Below, piece by piece: positions 55,617-64,000 of a DNA stretch of 64,000 bases (the first letter of the stretch is position 1; each line of letters starts with the position of its first letter). Below the pieces are notes generated by a model, which worked only from the letters and a program-made list of their open reading frames with translations, had not been told where the DNA came from and searched no databases. This DNA comes from Phycisphaerales bacterium (GTDB lineage: Bacteria; Planctomycetota; Phycisphaerae; Phycisphaerales; UBA1924). Location: positions 24,534 through 88,533 of the forward strand of contig JANQQZ010000132.1 of NCBI GenBank assembly GCA_028284805.1, written 5' to 3'. Both the position numbers and the translations under genes were made by a program.

Positions 55617-56483
55617 ATGACGATGTTGACCAGCATGACAGTGCTCACAGCTCTCGTACTCGCCGGCAGCTCCAGCAGCTCGCTCGCGACAACCGGACTT
55701 GTGGCACCGCCCTCACTCGGCGACGGACAGCAGGACTCGAACGACCCGACCGCGGGCATCGAGTTCATCCGGATCACCGGGGTCGTTCGAGACTTTCAGG
55801 TGACCCACCCCGACTTCGAGACCTACCCAGGCAGCAGCAACAAGAACATGGTTCTCGACGACCTGGGCCCGGACGGCAAGCCCGTTCTCAATGTCGATCT
55901 CGCCGCCTCGCGTGGATGGGGTCAGGGCGCGGGCGTCACTTCGGTCGAGAGCTTCGACCAGTGGTACCGCGACATCCCGGGCGTGAACGTGTCGATGCCC
56001 CTGACGATCGAGCTCCAGCGCGAAGAACGTAGCACCGGGCCGGTCTACGTCTTTGCGAAGGAACGCCCCGAGTACTTTTTCCCGATCGACAGCTCCGGGT
56101 ACGGGCTGTCCATGGAAGGGTTGCGCTGGGCCTCCCCGGGCACGCACAACTACCACTTCACCTACGAGCTCGAGACCGAGTTCACGTACACCGACCGGTC
56201 CGAGCGCGACAGCGATCTCGTCTACAAGTTCACGGGCGATGACGACGTCTGGGTCTTCATCAACGGTAAGCTCGCCATCGATATCGGCGGTGTGCACGGC
56301 CAGATGTCAGAGCAGATCAACCTCGACGAAGCCGCGGCGGATCTGGGCCTTGAGCCCGGCGAGAGCTACCAGCTCAAGCTGTTCTTCGCGGAGCGGCACA
56401 CCAGCGAGAGCAACTTCCGGATCGAGACCAACCTCGTGCTCCGTCCGGCCCAACTGCCGACCATGAGTGCGCTGGCCGACTGA
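55617..56483 (+). CDS. Fibro-slime domain protein, exported
   Basis: 288 residues with GGGAGGATG a few bases upstream. Signal peptide MTMLTSMTVLTALVLAGSSS. The fibro-slime domain (about 45-285) is marked by IRITGVVRDFQVTHPDF, GYGLSMEGLRWASPGTHNYHFTYELETEFTY, FTGDDDVWVFINGKLAIDIGG and LKLFFAERHTSESNFRIET. The DDDVWVFINGK block is a PA14-like calcium or carbohydrate-binding signature. These domains occur in surface or slime proteins of myxobacteria, fibrobacters and slime moulds. Start at the ATG at 55617, with a second Met after two residues (MTMLTSM). It ends before a strong terminator hairpin. Confidence 0.88.
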   Translation: MTMLTSMTVLTALVLAGSSSSSLATTGLVAPPSLGDGQQDSNDPTAGIEFIRITGVVRDFQVTHPDFETYPGSSNKNMVLDDLGPDGKPVLNVDLAASRGWGQGAGVTSVESFDQWYRDIPGVNVSMPLTIELQREERSTGPVYVFAKERPEYFFPIDSSGYGLSMEGLRWASPGTHNYHFTYELETEFTYTDRSERDSDLVYKFTGDDDVWVFINGKLAIDIGGVHGQMSEQINLDEAAADLGLEPGESYQLKLFFAERHTSESNFRIETNLVLRPAQLPTMSALAD

Positions 56484-56513
56484 TCGAGACTCCATCTCCC
56501 GCTATGCAAGGCC

Positions 56514-56542
56514 GAAGGCCCCGGGTGCTCCCCGGGGCCTTC
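56514..56542 (+). terminator. Strong hairpin terminator after the fibro-slime gene
   Basis: A perfect 12-bp stem, GAAGGCCCCGGG (56514-56525) and CCCGGGGCCTTC (56531-56542), with a 5-base loop, followed on the plus strand by GCTTTT. It lies 31 bases past the stop. It also sits just beyond the 3' end of the convergent RNase P RNA, so it may terminate both directions; on the minus strand no T-run follows. Confidence 0.8.
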
Positions 56543-56554
56543 GCTTTTCGCGGC

Positions 56555-56999
<445 letters not shown>

Positions 57000-57040
57000 A
57001 TCACCGCAAGTCTACACACGATGGGATAGCATCCAGCGAG

Positions 57041-58042
57041 ATGACGCACGGACCCGCGAGAACCGCCGCCGCATGGATGCGCGCCGACCAGGTCGCCCTC
57101 TTCACCCGCATCCTGGACCGGGCCGACCTCCGTCTCGTCGCAGCGGGCGGCGAAGGCGGTGGCGACCTCGCCAGGCTTCGCGACGCCAAGCCCGTCGATG
57201 ACCTCAGGGCCCTGATCGCGACCTCCGACACGCGCGTCGTGCTGATCGGTGACCCATCCGGGTTCGCCGACGGGTCTTCCACGACAGACTTCCGTACCGT
57301 GATCGACGCTGCACAGCGCGGGGTCACGATCGTCACCCTCGAGCCGATCCCGCCGCTCTCGCTGCACCTCACTGACCCGGCGTGGCAGGACGCCTCCGAT
57401 GTCGCCAAGGAGCGTGTCGTCTTCTCACCCCTCGTCCGACGCGGCACGGCCTTCCGACGCGCCCATGACCTGCTCGAGAGCTACGGACCGATCGAGGCGG
57501 TCTCCATCGTCACGCTCGGAAGGTCCGCAGAGGGTTCCCTGGGGGCGAGGCTGACCGGCGCCGCCGATCTGCTGATCTCGCTGCTGGGTGAGCCGCTGTC
57601 GGTCGATGCCGCCCACACGCCCGGCTCCGATGACCCCCCGACGCCCGAGACACTCCGGGGGCTGCACGGGCACCTCGCCGCGACCTTCCGCTTCGCCGAG
57701 GGGCACGCCGCGAGCCTGTTCGCCTCCGACCGTGCCGCCGCGTGGTCACGAACGGTCACACTGCTGGGCCCTCGAGGACGGATCGTTGCCGACGACACAC
57801 GCGTGGACTGGTTCGATGCTGCCGGCCTGCACGTCGAGACGCTGTCTGCCGATCACGACGCCGAGGCGGATCTCGCCGCCGCGATCATCGCCGACGACAT
57901 CCGCGCCGTGCTCGGCGAAGCCCCCCGTGTGGTGCCTGTCGATCTCGCGGGGGTGCTTGCCACCGCCCACGCCGCACTGCTCAGCGCCCGCACCGGGCAC
58001 GCCGAGGACCCGGGCGAGCTCCGCAGGCTCGGCGGCAGCTGA
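57041..58042 (+). CDS. Gfo/Idh/MocA-like oxidoreductase, probably degenerate
   Basis: 333 residues from the ATG at 57041. The C-terminal half (about 130-330) looks like the Gfo/Idh/MocA fold, with GAADLLISLLGEP followed by TFRFAEGHAASLFASDRAAAWSRTVTLLGPRGRIVADD. The N-terminal Rossmann domain is unusual: no clean GxGxxG loop appears near the start (LRLVAAGGEGGGD is the closest), and the catalytic EKP is replaced by LEPIPPLSL near 110. It may be an inactive relative that binds a sugar or nucleotide. It lies directly upstream of the tyrS stop, with three bases between. Confidence 0.6.
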   Translation: MTHGPARTAAAWMRADQVALFTRILDRADLRLVAAGGEGGGDLARLRDAKPVDDLRALIATSDTRVVLIGDPSGFADGSSTTDFRTVIDAAQRGVTIVTLEPIPPLSLHLTDPAWQDASDVAKERVVFSPLVRRGTAFRRAHDLLESYGPIEAVSIVTLGRSAEGSLGARLTGAADLLISLLGEPLSVDAAHTPGSDDPPTPETLRGLHGHLAATFRFAEGHAASLFASDRAAAWSRTVTLLGPRGRIVADDTRVDWFDAAGLHVETLSADHDAEADLAAAIIADDIRAVLGEAPRVVPVDLAGVLATAHAALLSARTGHAEDPGELRRLGGS

Positions 58043-58045
58043 GCC

Positions 58046-59422
58046 TCAGCCGAAGCGGATGACGTGCCAGTTCTTCTTGCCGCGACGGATCGCGATGACC
58101 CTGCCGTGGAGCAAATCGTCGGCCCGCAGGGCCCGGTCGGGCCCGGCCTTGTCGCCGTTGACGCTCACTGAGCCCGATTCCAGGAACTGCCTGGCCTCGC
58201 GCCGGCTCTTGGCAAGCCCCGTCTCGACCAGCAGATCGAGGACCGCCAGCCCGGCGGCGAGCGCATCACGGCTCGCTACCGTCGCGGGCGCACCGGAGAG
58301 CACCTCGTCGAGCAGTTCGGCATTGAGGCTGCGCACATCGCCCGAGAAGAGCGCCCTCCCCGCTGCCTCGGCCTGCATCGCCTCGTCCGAACCGTGCAGC
58401 AGCGCGGTTGCCTCGCGCGCGAGCGTCCGCTGGGCCTCCCGCTTGGCGGGGTTCTCAGCAGCCTCACGCTCAAGCCGCTCGATCTCTTCACGCGGGAGCA
58501 GCGTGAAAGTCCTCAGAAACCGCCCGACGTCAGCATCAGCGGTGTTCAGCCAGAACTGGTAGTAGGCGTAAGGGCTCGTGCGCTGGCGGGTGAGCCAGAT
58601 CGCGCCCGACTCGGTCTTGCCGAACTTCCCGCCGTCGGCCTTGCTGATGAGCGGAGCCGTAAACGCGAACGCCTGGGCCGCGAGCTTCTCGGCCGCGGTC
58701 TGTCCCTCGGGATCACCGGGCAGGGGTTTGTCGAGCTCCGACGGATCAAACAGGCCCCCGCCCTGGCTGAACACGAACTCGCGGAACCGCACCCGGCGCA
58801 CCAGATCAGTACCGGCGACCATGTTCCCGAACTGATCGCTCCCCCCGCACTGGACGGTCACGCCCATCGCGCGATGCAGGTACGCGAAGTCGAACGCCTG
58901 CAGGATCATGTAGCTGAACTCGGTGTAGCTGATGCCCTGGTCGCGGTCCTCGAGGCGGCTCTTGACCGAGTCCTTCTGCATCATCATGTTGACGCTGAAG
59001 TGCTTGCCTATGCCTCGCAGCGCGTCGAGGTAGCTGAGCTTGGTGAGCCAGTCCGCGTTGCTCACGACCTTGACCGCGCCGCCCAGGATCGCGTCGAAGA
59101 TCGGACGCTGGGCGGCAATGTTGCCCTCGACCGTGTCGCGCGTCATCAGCTGACGCTCCGCCGACTTGCCCGACGGATCGCCGATCAGCCCCGTGCCGCC
59201 GCCCATGAGCACAACGGGCTCGTGACCGGCCCGCTGGACGTGCCTGAGCAGCATCATGGGCACGAGGTTTCCGATCGTGAGCGAGTCGGCGGTCGGGTCG
59301 AAGCCGGCATAGATACGGCGTCGCCCTCCATCGAGATGCTCGCGCAGGGCTCCCTCGTCGGTGCACTGGTAGAGCAGGCCCCGCCACTTCAGCTCATCGA
59401 TGAGATCGATCCGGTCCGCCAT
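58046..59422 (-). CDS. tyrS: Tyrosyl-tRNA synthetase
   Basis: 458 residues from the ATG at 59422 (MADRIDLIDELKWRGLLYQ). Class I signature region is DPTADSLTIGNLVPMMLLRH, the tyrosine site SYMILQAFDFAYL, the GGSDQFGNMVAG segment and the KMSKS equivalent KFGKTESGAIWL near 267. The C-terminal S4 domain reads SRREARQFLESGSVSVNGDKA. Compared with the usual 420, it has an insertion of about 45 residues between LVRRVRF and FAFTAPLISKADG. Divergent from the PEP-CTERM gene. Confidence 0.96.
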   Translation of the reverse strand: MADRIDLIDELKWRGLLYQCTDEGALREHLDGGRRRIYAGFDPTADSLTIGNLVPMMLLRHVQRAGHEPVVLMGGGTGLIGDPSGKSAERQLMTRDTVEGNIAAQRPIFDAILGGAVKVVSNADWLTKLSYLDALRGIGKHFSVNMMMQKDSVKSRLEDRDQGISYTEFSYMILQAFDFAYLHRAMGVTVQCGGSDQFGNMVAGTDLVRRVRFREFVFSQGGGLFDPSELDKPLPGDPEGQTAAEKLAAQAFAFTAPLISKADGGKFGKTESGAIWLTRQRTSPYAYYQFWLNTADADVGRFLRTFTLLPREEIERLEREAAENPAKREAQRTLAREATALLHGSDEAMQAEAAGRALFSGDVRSLNAELLDEVLSGAPATVASRDALAAGLAVLDLLVETGLAKSRREARQFLESGSVSVNGDKAGPDRALRADDLLHGRVIAIRRGKKNWHVIRFG

Positions 59423-59486
59423 AGGGGGCAAGCCTAGTTCGACCCGAGGACGCTCTCGCGGCCTGCGCAAAATCTCCAAGCAGGTA

Positions 59487-59516
59487 GTTGAGACAGAGTC
59501 TCAACAAAGCTATTCT
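59487..59516 (+). promoter_or_regulatory. Promoter with palindromic operator upstream of the PEP-CTERM gene
   Basis: A perfect 8-3-8 inverted repeat, GTTGAGAC-AGA-GTCTCAAC (59487-59505), overlaps a -35 box TTGAGA (59488-59493). After 17 bases comes a -10 box TATTCT (59511-59516). The predicted start near 59523 gives a leader of about 90 bases, which holds two hairpins: CCGGTC/GACCGG (59534-59539 and 59549-59554) and CCCCT/AGGGG (59557-59561 and 59565-59569). The dyad position over the -35 is typical of a repressor site. The half-site TTGAGAC looks somewhat like a Fur- or DtxR-type operator, but the regulator is unknown. It could also act on tyrS, which diverges. Confidence 0.6.
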
Positions 59517-59613
59517 GCTCAGCAAGACAAATTCCGGTCCAGCCGTACGACCGGGGCCCCTCTGAGGGGATCAAAGACACATCACACCCCACAATCGGGG
59601 AGGAGAGACTGAC

Positions 59614-60456
59614 ATGAAGACGATCGCAGCAGCCATCGCTCTCGCCGCGGCGGGCTCGGCTCTGGCCCAGACCACCACCAACTACGCCGCTCCGACCTTC
59701 GATCGCTGGAACTACCCGTTCAACTTCACCCCGGGCGTGCGCACGGCCGCCACGACCTTTTCCGGCCAGAGCGATCAGTTCCCGCCCAACTTCTTCGACG
59801 ACCGCGACGGGCAGTTTCTCAACAGCTTCATCACCGCGGGCGACTACGCCCCGGGCCTGGGCAGCAGCAACTACGTCGTCACCGAGGCCACCTTCACCGC
59901 CACCCTCACTGGCGGCACGTTCGATTACGACACCGTCCGCAACGACGGTGCCTCCATCGAGCTCTTCGGTACAGGCTTCCGCGCCGGGCTGAACGCCTTT
60001 GCGTACGGCGAGGACTTCGCTTTCGGTGCGGGCGATCCGACGTCCGAGGACATCCGCTTCGCCTATGCAACAGACGCGGCAGGTGGCTCGCGCCGGGATG
60101 TCTCCAACGAGATCCGCGACGGCTTCACCTCCACACCCTTCGCGCAGGGCATGATCGCGGGTGAGGTGCCTGGTGCCGTGACCGGCTCGGGACAGCTTGT
60201 GACCTTCAGCCTCGATCTCAGCAACCCCGATGTGGTCGCCTACCTCCAAGACTCGCTCAACGAGGGCATCGTCAGCCTCACGGTCAGCAGCCTGCACAAC
60301 GTCATCCAAGGCGACGCCTCGACCGCGCCCGCGTTCGGCACCAAGGAGGGCGGCGCCCCCGCCACCTTCAGCATCACTGCCGAGGTCATCCCAGCGCCGG
60401 CATCGGCCGCTCTGCTCGGGCTCGGTGGCCTTGCTGGCTTGCGTCGCCGGCGCTAA
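59614..60456 (+). CDS. PEP-CTERM-type exported surface protein
   Basis: 280 residues with GGGGAGGAGAG upstream of the ATG. Signal peptide MKTIAAAIALAAAGSALAQ. The C-terminus has the planctomycete-style anchor VIPAPASAALLGLGGLAGL followed by RRRR: a Pro-Ala motif, a hydrophobic helix and a basic end, the sorting signal read by exosortase-type systems. The body (about 20-255) is unrecognised, rich in Asn, Gly, Thr and aromatic residues. No exosortase gene is in this window. It is preceded by a regulated-looking promoter and followed by a terminator. Confidence 0.85.
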   Translation: MKTIAAAIALAAAGSALAQTTTNYAAPTFDRWNYPFNFTPGVRTAATTFSGQSDQFPPNFFDDRDGQFLNSFITAGDYAPGLGSSNYVVTEATFTATLTGGTFDYDTVRNDGASIELFGTGFRAGLNAFAYGEDFAFGAGDPTSEDIRFAYATDAAGGSRRDVSNEIRDGFTSTPFAQGMIAGEVPGAVTGSGQLVTFSLDLSNPDVVAYLQDSLNEGIVSLTVSSLHNVIQGDASTAPAFGTKEGGAPATFSITAEVIPAPASAALLGLGGLAGLRRRR

Positions 60457-60483
60457 TCGAGGATAATCATCTCACCACAACCC

Positions 60484-60522
60484 GCCCGTGCCGACGACCA
60501 TTCGTGGGGCGTCGGCACGGGC
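60484..60522 (+). terminator. Hairpin terminator between PEP-CTERM gene and argH
   Basis: A 13-bp stem, GCCCGTGCCGACG (60484-60496) and CGTCGGCACGGGC (60510-60522), with a 13-base loop and a GTTCTTTA run on the plus strand. It lies 28 bases after the PEP-CTERM stop and 5 bases beyond the convergent argH stop, so it may serve both. Confidence 0.75.
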
Positions 60523-60527
60523 GTTCT

Positions 60528-61931
60528 TTATGGATTCTCCGCTCCGCTAGCGAGCCGTTGTCGTGTTTCTCTGGCGCGAGCGGCCACCTGCGAGGGCGCG
60601 GTCCCGCCGAAGACATCCCGCTTGGCCAGCAGCGAATCCGTCGTCAGCGCTCGCACGGCATCCGTTTGCAGCTCGGGAAGCAGCTCGCCCAGAACACTGT
60701 CCGGGAGCGCGTCGATGGTCGAGCCACGACCGATCGCGTAACGCACGACTGCGCCAACCCGCTCGTGCGCCACGCGGAAGGGCACACCAGCTCCGACCAG
60801 TAGATCTGCGAGATCTGTCGCGTTCGCGTGCCCAGCGGCGGCGAGTTCCAAACCCCGAGCCGGATCGATCCGCAGCCCAGCCATGGTCCGCGCGGCGAGC
60901 CGAAGCACCGCCGAAGCCCGATCAAACGCGTCGAACAGAATGACCTTGTCGAACTGCAGATCCTTGTTGTACGACATAGGCAGGCCCTTGACCGTCGTGA
61001 GCATCGCGACCAGACCGCCCGTGAGCAAGCCCGACATCCCCCGGATCAACTCGAGCGAATCCGGGTTCTTCTTCTGCGGCATCAGGCTCGAACCACTCGT
61101 CACACCGTCGTCGAGTTCGACCAAGCCAAACTCCACGCTCGTGTAGACCGAGAGATCCTCCGCGAGCCTCGACAGATTCCCCCCGAGCGTCGCGAGCGCA
61201 CCGAGTACCTCGATCACATGGTCGCGACTCGCGATCGCGTCGAGGCTGTTCCGTGTCGGGTGCTCGAAGCCCAGTTCACGAGCGATCGCCTCTCGGTCGA
61301 CTGGATAGGTGGTGCCCGCGAGCGCCGCGGAGCCGAGCGGGCACTCGTTCATCCGCCGACCCGCATCGCTCAATCGCTCCCGGTCTCGCAGCAGCATCTC
61401 GACGTACGCGAGACACCAGTGCCCGAAGGTCACGGGCTGGGCCGACTGCAGGTGCGTGTACGCCGGGAAGGGCGTCGCCGCGTGTGTCTCGGCCTGATCC
61501 GCAAGGGCGATCGCGGCCTCGCTCACGAGCCCAGTCAGCGACCCGAGCGCATCACGCATCCAGAGACGCAGATCCGTCGCGACCTGGTCGTTCCGGCTCC
61601 GACCCGTGTGGAGCCTGCGCCCGAGATCACCGAGCCGGTCCGTCAACCGCTGCTCGACCCAGGTGTGCACGTCCTCGGCCCCGGACTCAACAGGCGGGGC
61701 ACCGAGCGTTTCGGCTTCCGCTGCGATCGCTCCCAACGCTTCCACGACCTGTGTGAGTTCCGCGTCCGTGTAGATCCCGACGCCGGCGAGCGCCCGCGCC
61801 CACGCGACGGAGCCCCGGATGTCATGCTGCACCATCCGCCAGTCGACGGGCAACGAGTCGTTCAGAGCCCGGAACACCTGATCCGCATCGCCCGCGAACC
61901 TTCCGCCCCACATCCCTGCCGGCCCGCTCAC
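60528..61931 (-). CDS. argH: Argininosuccinate lyase
   Basis: 467 residues. It splits argininosuccinate to arginine and fumarate, the last step of arginine synthesis. Signature GSSLMPQKKNPD near 280 carries the catalytic serine loop, and TGRSRNDQVATDLRLW, THLQSAQPVTFGHW and the N-terminal WGGRFAGDAD are as expected. Starts at a GTG that overlaps the argG stop by four bases (GTGA). The last gene of argFGH. Confidence 0.97.
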   Translation of the reverse strand: MSGPAGMWGGRFAGDADQVFRALNDSLPVDWRMVQHDIRGSVAWARALAGVGIYTDAELTQVVEALGAIAAEAETLGAPPVESGAEDVHTWVEQRLTDRLGDLGRRLHTGRSRNDQVATDLRLWMRDALGSLTGLVSEAAIALADQAETHAATPFPAYTHLQSAQPVTFGHWCLAYVEMLLRDRERLSDAGRRMNECPLGSAALAGTTYPVDREAIARELGFEHPTRNSLDAIASRDHVIEVLGALATLGGNLSRLAEDLSVYTSVEFGLVELDDGVTSGSSLMPQKKNPDSLELIRGMSGLLTGGLVAMLTTVKGLPMSYNKDLQFDKVILFDAFDRASAVLRLAARTMAGLRIDPARGLELAAAGHANATDLADLLVGAGVPFRVAHERVGAVVRYAIGRGSTIDALPDSVLGELLPELQTDAVRALTTDSLLAKRDVFGGTAPSQVAARARETRQRLASGAENP

Positions 61932-63145
61932 GCCAGGGCCTCGTCTGCCGGCCTTGTCGCCGACGCTCTGATGCGCTCGGGCAACGCGAACAGACGCAAG
62001 AAACCGTTCGCATCAGCCTGGTCGTACCCCTCCGCCATGTCAAAGCTCGCAACGCTCTCGGCGTACATGCTGCTCGGGCTCGATCGCGCCGTCGTCACAA
62101 CCCGGCCCTTGAAGAGTTCGACCGTGACATCACCCGTAACGTCCTGCGCGAGTGTCTCGACCGCTGCCTGGATCGCCGCCCGCGCCGGGATCCACCACTT
62201 GCCCGCGTACACCAGCTCCGCGAACTCGATCGCGAGTTGATCCTTCAGCTTCCGGCTGCGGTACTCGAGCGTGATGTCCTCGAGTCCGCGGATCGCTTCG
62301 TAGAGCACGGTCCCGCCGGGTGTCTCGTAGAGCCCACGCGATTTCATGCCCACCACGCGGTTCTCGACGATGTCGATCCGTCCAACACCGTGCTCGCCCG
62401 CGAGCGTGTTGAGTCGATCGATGAGCGCGACGCCGCCAAGGGGTTCACCGTCGATCGCGACCGGTACGCCAGCCCGGAACGAGATCCTCACACGCGAGGG
62501 CTCGTTCGGCGTATCACGCACCTCGCGCGTGAGCATCCAGGCATCATCCGGCGGCGGCTTCCCGATGTCCTCGATCGGGCCGCCTTCGTGCGAGATGTGC
62601 CACAGATTCCGATCGCGGCTGTAGATCTTCTCCGCGGTGCTCGTCACGGGCACGCCCTTGGACTTGCAGTACGCGATCAGTTCCTCCCGGCCCGTGAACG
62701 ACCACTCGCGCCATGGCGCGATCACCTCCATCTCCGGCGCGAGCGCTGCGAACGCGACCTCGAAACGGACCTGGTCGTTCCCCTTGCCCGTACACCCGTG
62801 ACAGAGGCCGTCGGCCCCGACCCTTCGGGCGAGCTCGACCTGCCCGCGAGCGATCACCGGGCGCGCCATCGACGTGCCAAGCGGGTACGTGCCCTCGTAG
62901 AGCGCTCCCGACTTGAGCGTGGGCCAGATCACCTCGTCCACGAACGTGTCCCGCAGGTCGTCCACGTAACACGCCGACGCCCCGCTGGCCTTGGCCTTCT
63001 CCTCGACGCCCGCGAGCTCGTCTGCGCCCTGCCCGACATCCGCGACGTAGCACACGACTTCGCAGCCCTTCGTCTCGCGCAGCCAGGGCACGATCGCCGA
63101 CGTGTCCAGCCCGCCCGAGTACGCCAGAACGACCTTCTTCGCCAT
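61928..63145 (-). CDS. argG: Argininosuccinate synthase
   Basis: 405 residues, standard. It condenses citrulline with aspartate using ATP. The N-terminal P-loop AYSGGLDTSAIVPWL near residue 8 is the PP-loop type, then GCTGKGNDQVRFEVAF with the ATP-binding segment, and MKSRGLYETPGGTVLYEA. It lies 10 bases downstream of argF and is coupled to argH. Confidence 0.98.
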   Translation of the reverse strand: MAKKVVLAYSGGLDTSAIVPWLRETKGCEVVCYVADVGQGADELAGVEEKAKASGASACYVDDLRDTFVDEVIWPTLKSGALYEGTYPLGTSMARPVIARGQVELARRVGADGLCHGCTGKGNDQVRFEVAFAALAPEMEVIAPWREWSFTGREELIAYCKSKGVPVTSTAEKIYSRDRNLWHISHEGGPIEDIGKPPPDDAWMLTREVRDTPNEPSRVRISFRAGVPVAIDGEPLGGVALIDRLNTLAGEHGVGRIDIVENRVVGMKSRGLYETPGGTVLYEAIRGLEDITLEYRSRKLKDQLAIEFAELVYAGKWWIPARAAIQAAVETLAQDVTGDVTVELFKGRVVTTARSSPSSMYAESVASFDMAEGYDQADANGFLRLFALPERIRASATRPADEALA

Positions 63146-63155
63146 TGCAGTCTCC

Positions 63156-64000
63156 TCAGCCTCGCCCCAGCAGCGCGAGCATCAGCGCGTTCTGCGCGTG
63201 CATCCTGTTCTCCGCCTGGTCGTAGACCACGCTCGCCGGCCCGTCGATCACGCCCGCCGAAACCTCGCGCCCCCGCGTCGCGGGCAGGCAATGCATGAAG
63301 ATCGGCTCACCATCGATCCCGTCTCCCGCGATCGACATCAGGCTTTCGTCTACACGAAAGGGTTCGAACCACTTCGCCTTCGCGCCGTCCTCACCCATGG
63401 ATACCCAGGTGTCGGTGTAGACCACGTCGTGCCCGCGCACACCATCGGGCTCGTGCGTCACCCGGACGTTTGCCCCCGTCTCATCAACTCGCTCGCGGGC
63501 CGCTGCGACGAACTCCTCTGCAGGCCCGTGACCATCGGGCGTGACAACCGTCACGCTCAGGCCGACCGACGCCGCGCCGAGCATTAGCGAGTGGCACACG
63601 TTGTTCCCATCGCCAACGTACGCGAGCCGCTTGCCCGCGAGCGTGCCGAGCGACTCCCGGATCGTGAGCAGGTCGGCGAGCGCCTGGCAAGGGTGCTCGC
63701 GGTCGCTGAGCGCGTTGACCACAGGGACCGACGCGTGTCGCGCCATCTCCTCGAGCACACCGTGGTCGAACACGCGGGCGACGATCGCGTTGCACCACCG
63801 CTCGAGGTTCATCGCGTAGTCCTTCACGCTCTCACGCTCGCCGATCCGGTTCGGCGCCAGCTCGAAGACGGCAGGATGAGCGCCGAGTCGAGCAAGCCCG
63901 AACTCGAAGCTTGCTCGCGTCCGCAGGCTGGGCTTCTCGAACAGCACCGCGACACCGAGGCCCGCGAGCGCACGCGGATCCGGGGGCGACGATTTGAGCT
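63156..64000 (-). CDS. argF: Ornithine carbamoyltransferase, N-terminus cut by window edge
   Basis: About 281 residues are visible; the family is about 305-330, so a few tens of residues at the N-terminus are beyond the right edge. Reading in frame past 63947 continues the protein (LKSSPPDPRALAGLGVAVLF), so the GTG at 63947 is not a start. The carbamoyl-phosphate site is FEKPSLRTRASFEFG, close to the family's STRT, with DREHPCQALADLLTI and the ornithine-site HCLPATRG near the C-terminus. Makes citrulline. First visible gene of the argFGH operon. Confidence 0.95.
   Translation of the reverse strand, partial: LKSSPPDPRALAGLGVAVLFEKPSLRTRASFEFGLARLGAHPAVFELAPNRIGERESVKDYAMNLERWCNAIVARVFDHGVLEEMARHASVPVVNALSDREHPCQALADLLTIRESLGTLAGKRLAYVGDGNNVCHSLMLGAASVGLSVTVVTPDGHGPAEEFVAAARERVDETGANVRVTHEPDGVRGHDVVYTDTWVSMGEDGAKAKWFEPFRVDESLMSIAGDGIDGEPIFMHCLPATRGREVSAGVIDGPASVVYDQAENRMHAQNALMLALLGRG

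Overview
The window is a GC-rich, densely packed bacterial chromosome segment. It most likely comes from a planctomycete of the Phycisphaerae type. This assignment is inferred from the combined features: a PEP-CTERM-like surface protein, a fibro-slime domain protein, fused AroD-AroE and ThiD2-ThiE enzymes, a ribosomal protein cluster lacking rpmD, rpsD, adk and map, and many GTG starts with 1-4 base gene overlaps. I see no phage, transposon, CRISPR array, tRNA or plasmid gene. The content is largely housekeeping.

Layout. 1-6040 (minus): type IV pilus operon in transcription order second PilB-like ATPase, pilT, pilB, pilC (cut by the left edge). 6232-8845 (plus): a translationally coupled trio of stand-alone CoaB, a pseudouridine synthase fused to a methyltransferase, and a DUF2256-DUF3253 zinc protein. 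The trio converges on an Fe-S photolyase gene (8832-10406). pheS follows at 10443-11483. 11541-26709 (minus): 27 genes of the S10-spc-alpha cluster from rpsJ to rplQ, including secY, infA, rpmJ and rpoA. A candidate promoter and a long leader lie upstream of rpsJ, and an unusual 278-base spacer lies before rplD.

26989-39001: an unknown exported protein, a metal/metalloid permease, an M28 lipoprotein peptidase, ruvB, two glycosyltransferases, a coiled-coil zinc-ribbon protein, cdsA, uppS, purA, and a 53-residue zinc-ribbon protein. 39023-51207: an FHA protein, hemW, an RluA-type synthase with a degenerate 6-phosphogluconolactonase, thiE, an M16 protease, an HDOD regulator, recO, aroDE, a DUF418 membrane protein and prfA. 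51273-54423: a NatA/NatB-like ABC exporter coupled to a methyltransferase. 54461-56483: an exported lipoprotein and a fibro-slime protein. 56555-56999: RNase P RNA (minus). 57041-64000: a degenerate Gfo/Idh-like protein, tyrS, a PEP-CTERM protein with an operator-like promoter, and the argF-argG-argH operon (argF cut by the right edge).

The most interesting signals are these: the pseudouridine synthase-methyltransferase fusion with an altered catalytic motif; an HTH-like extension on L22; the repeat-containing spacer before rplD; a perfect dyad lying on the -35 box of the PEP-CTERM gene; a PilB paralogue without its zinc cysteines; and an M28 peptidase whose PA domain seems split by an inserted beta domain. 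I did not find a clear multi-gene defence or novel metabolic system.
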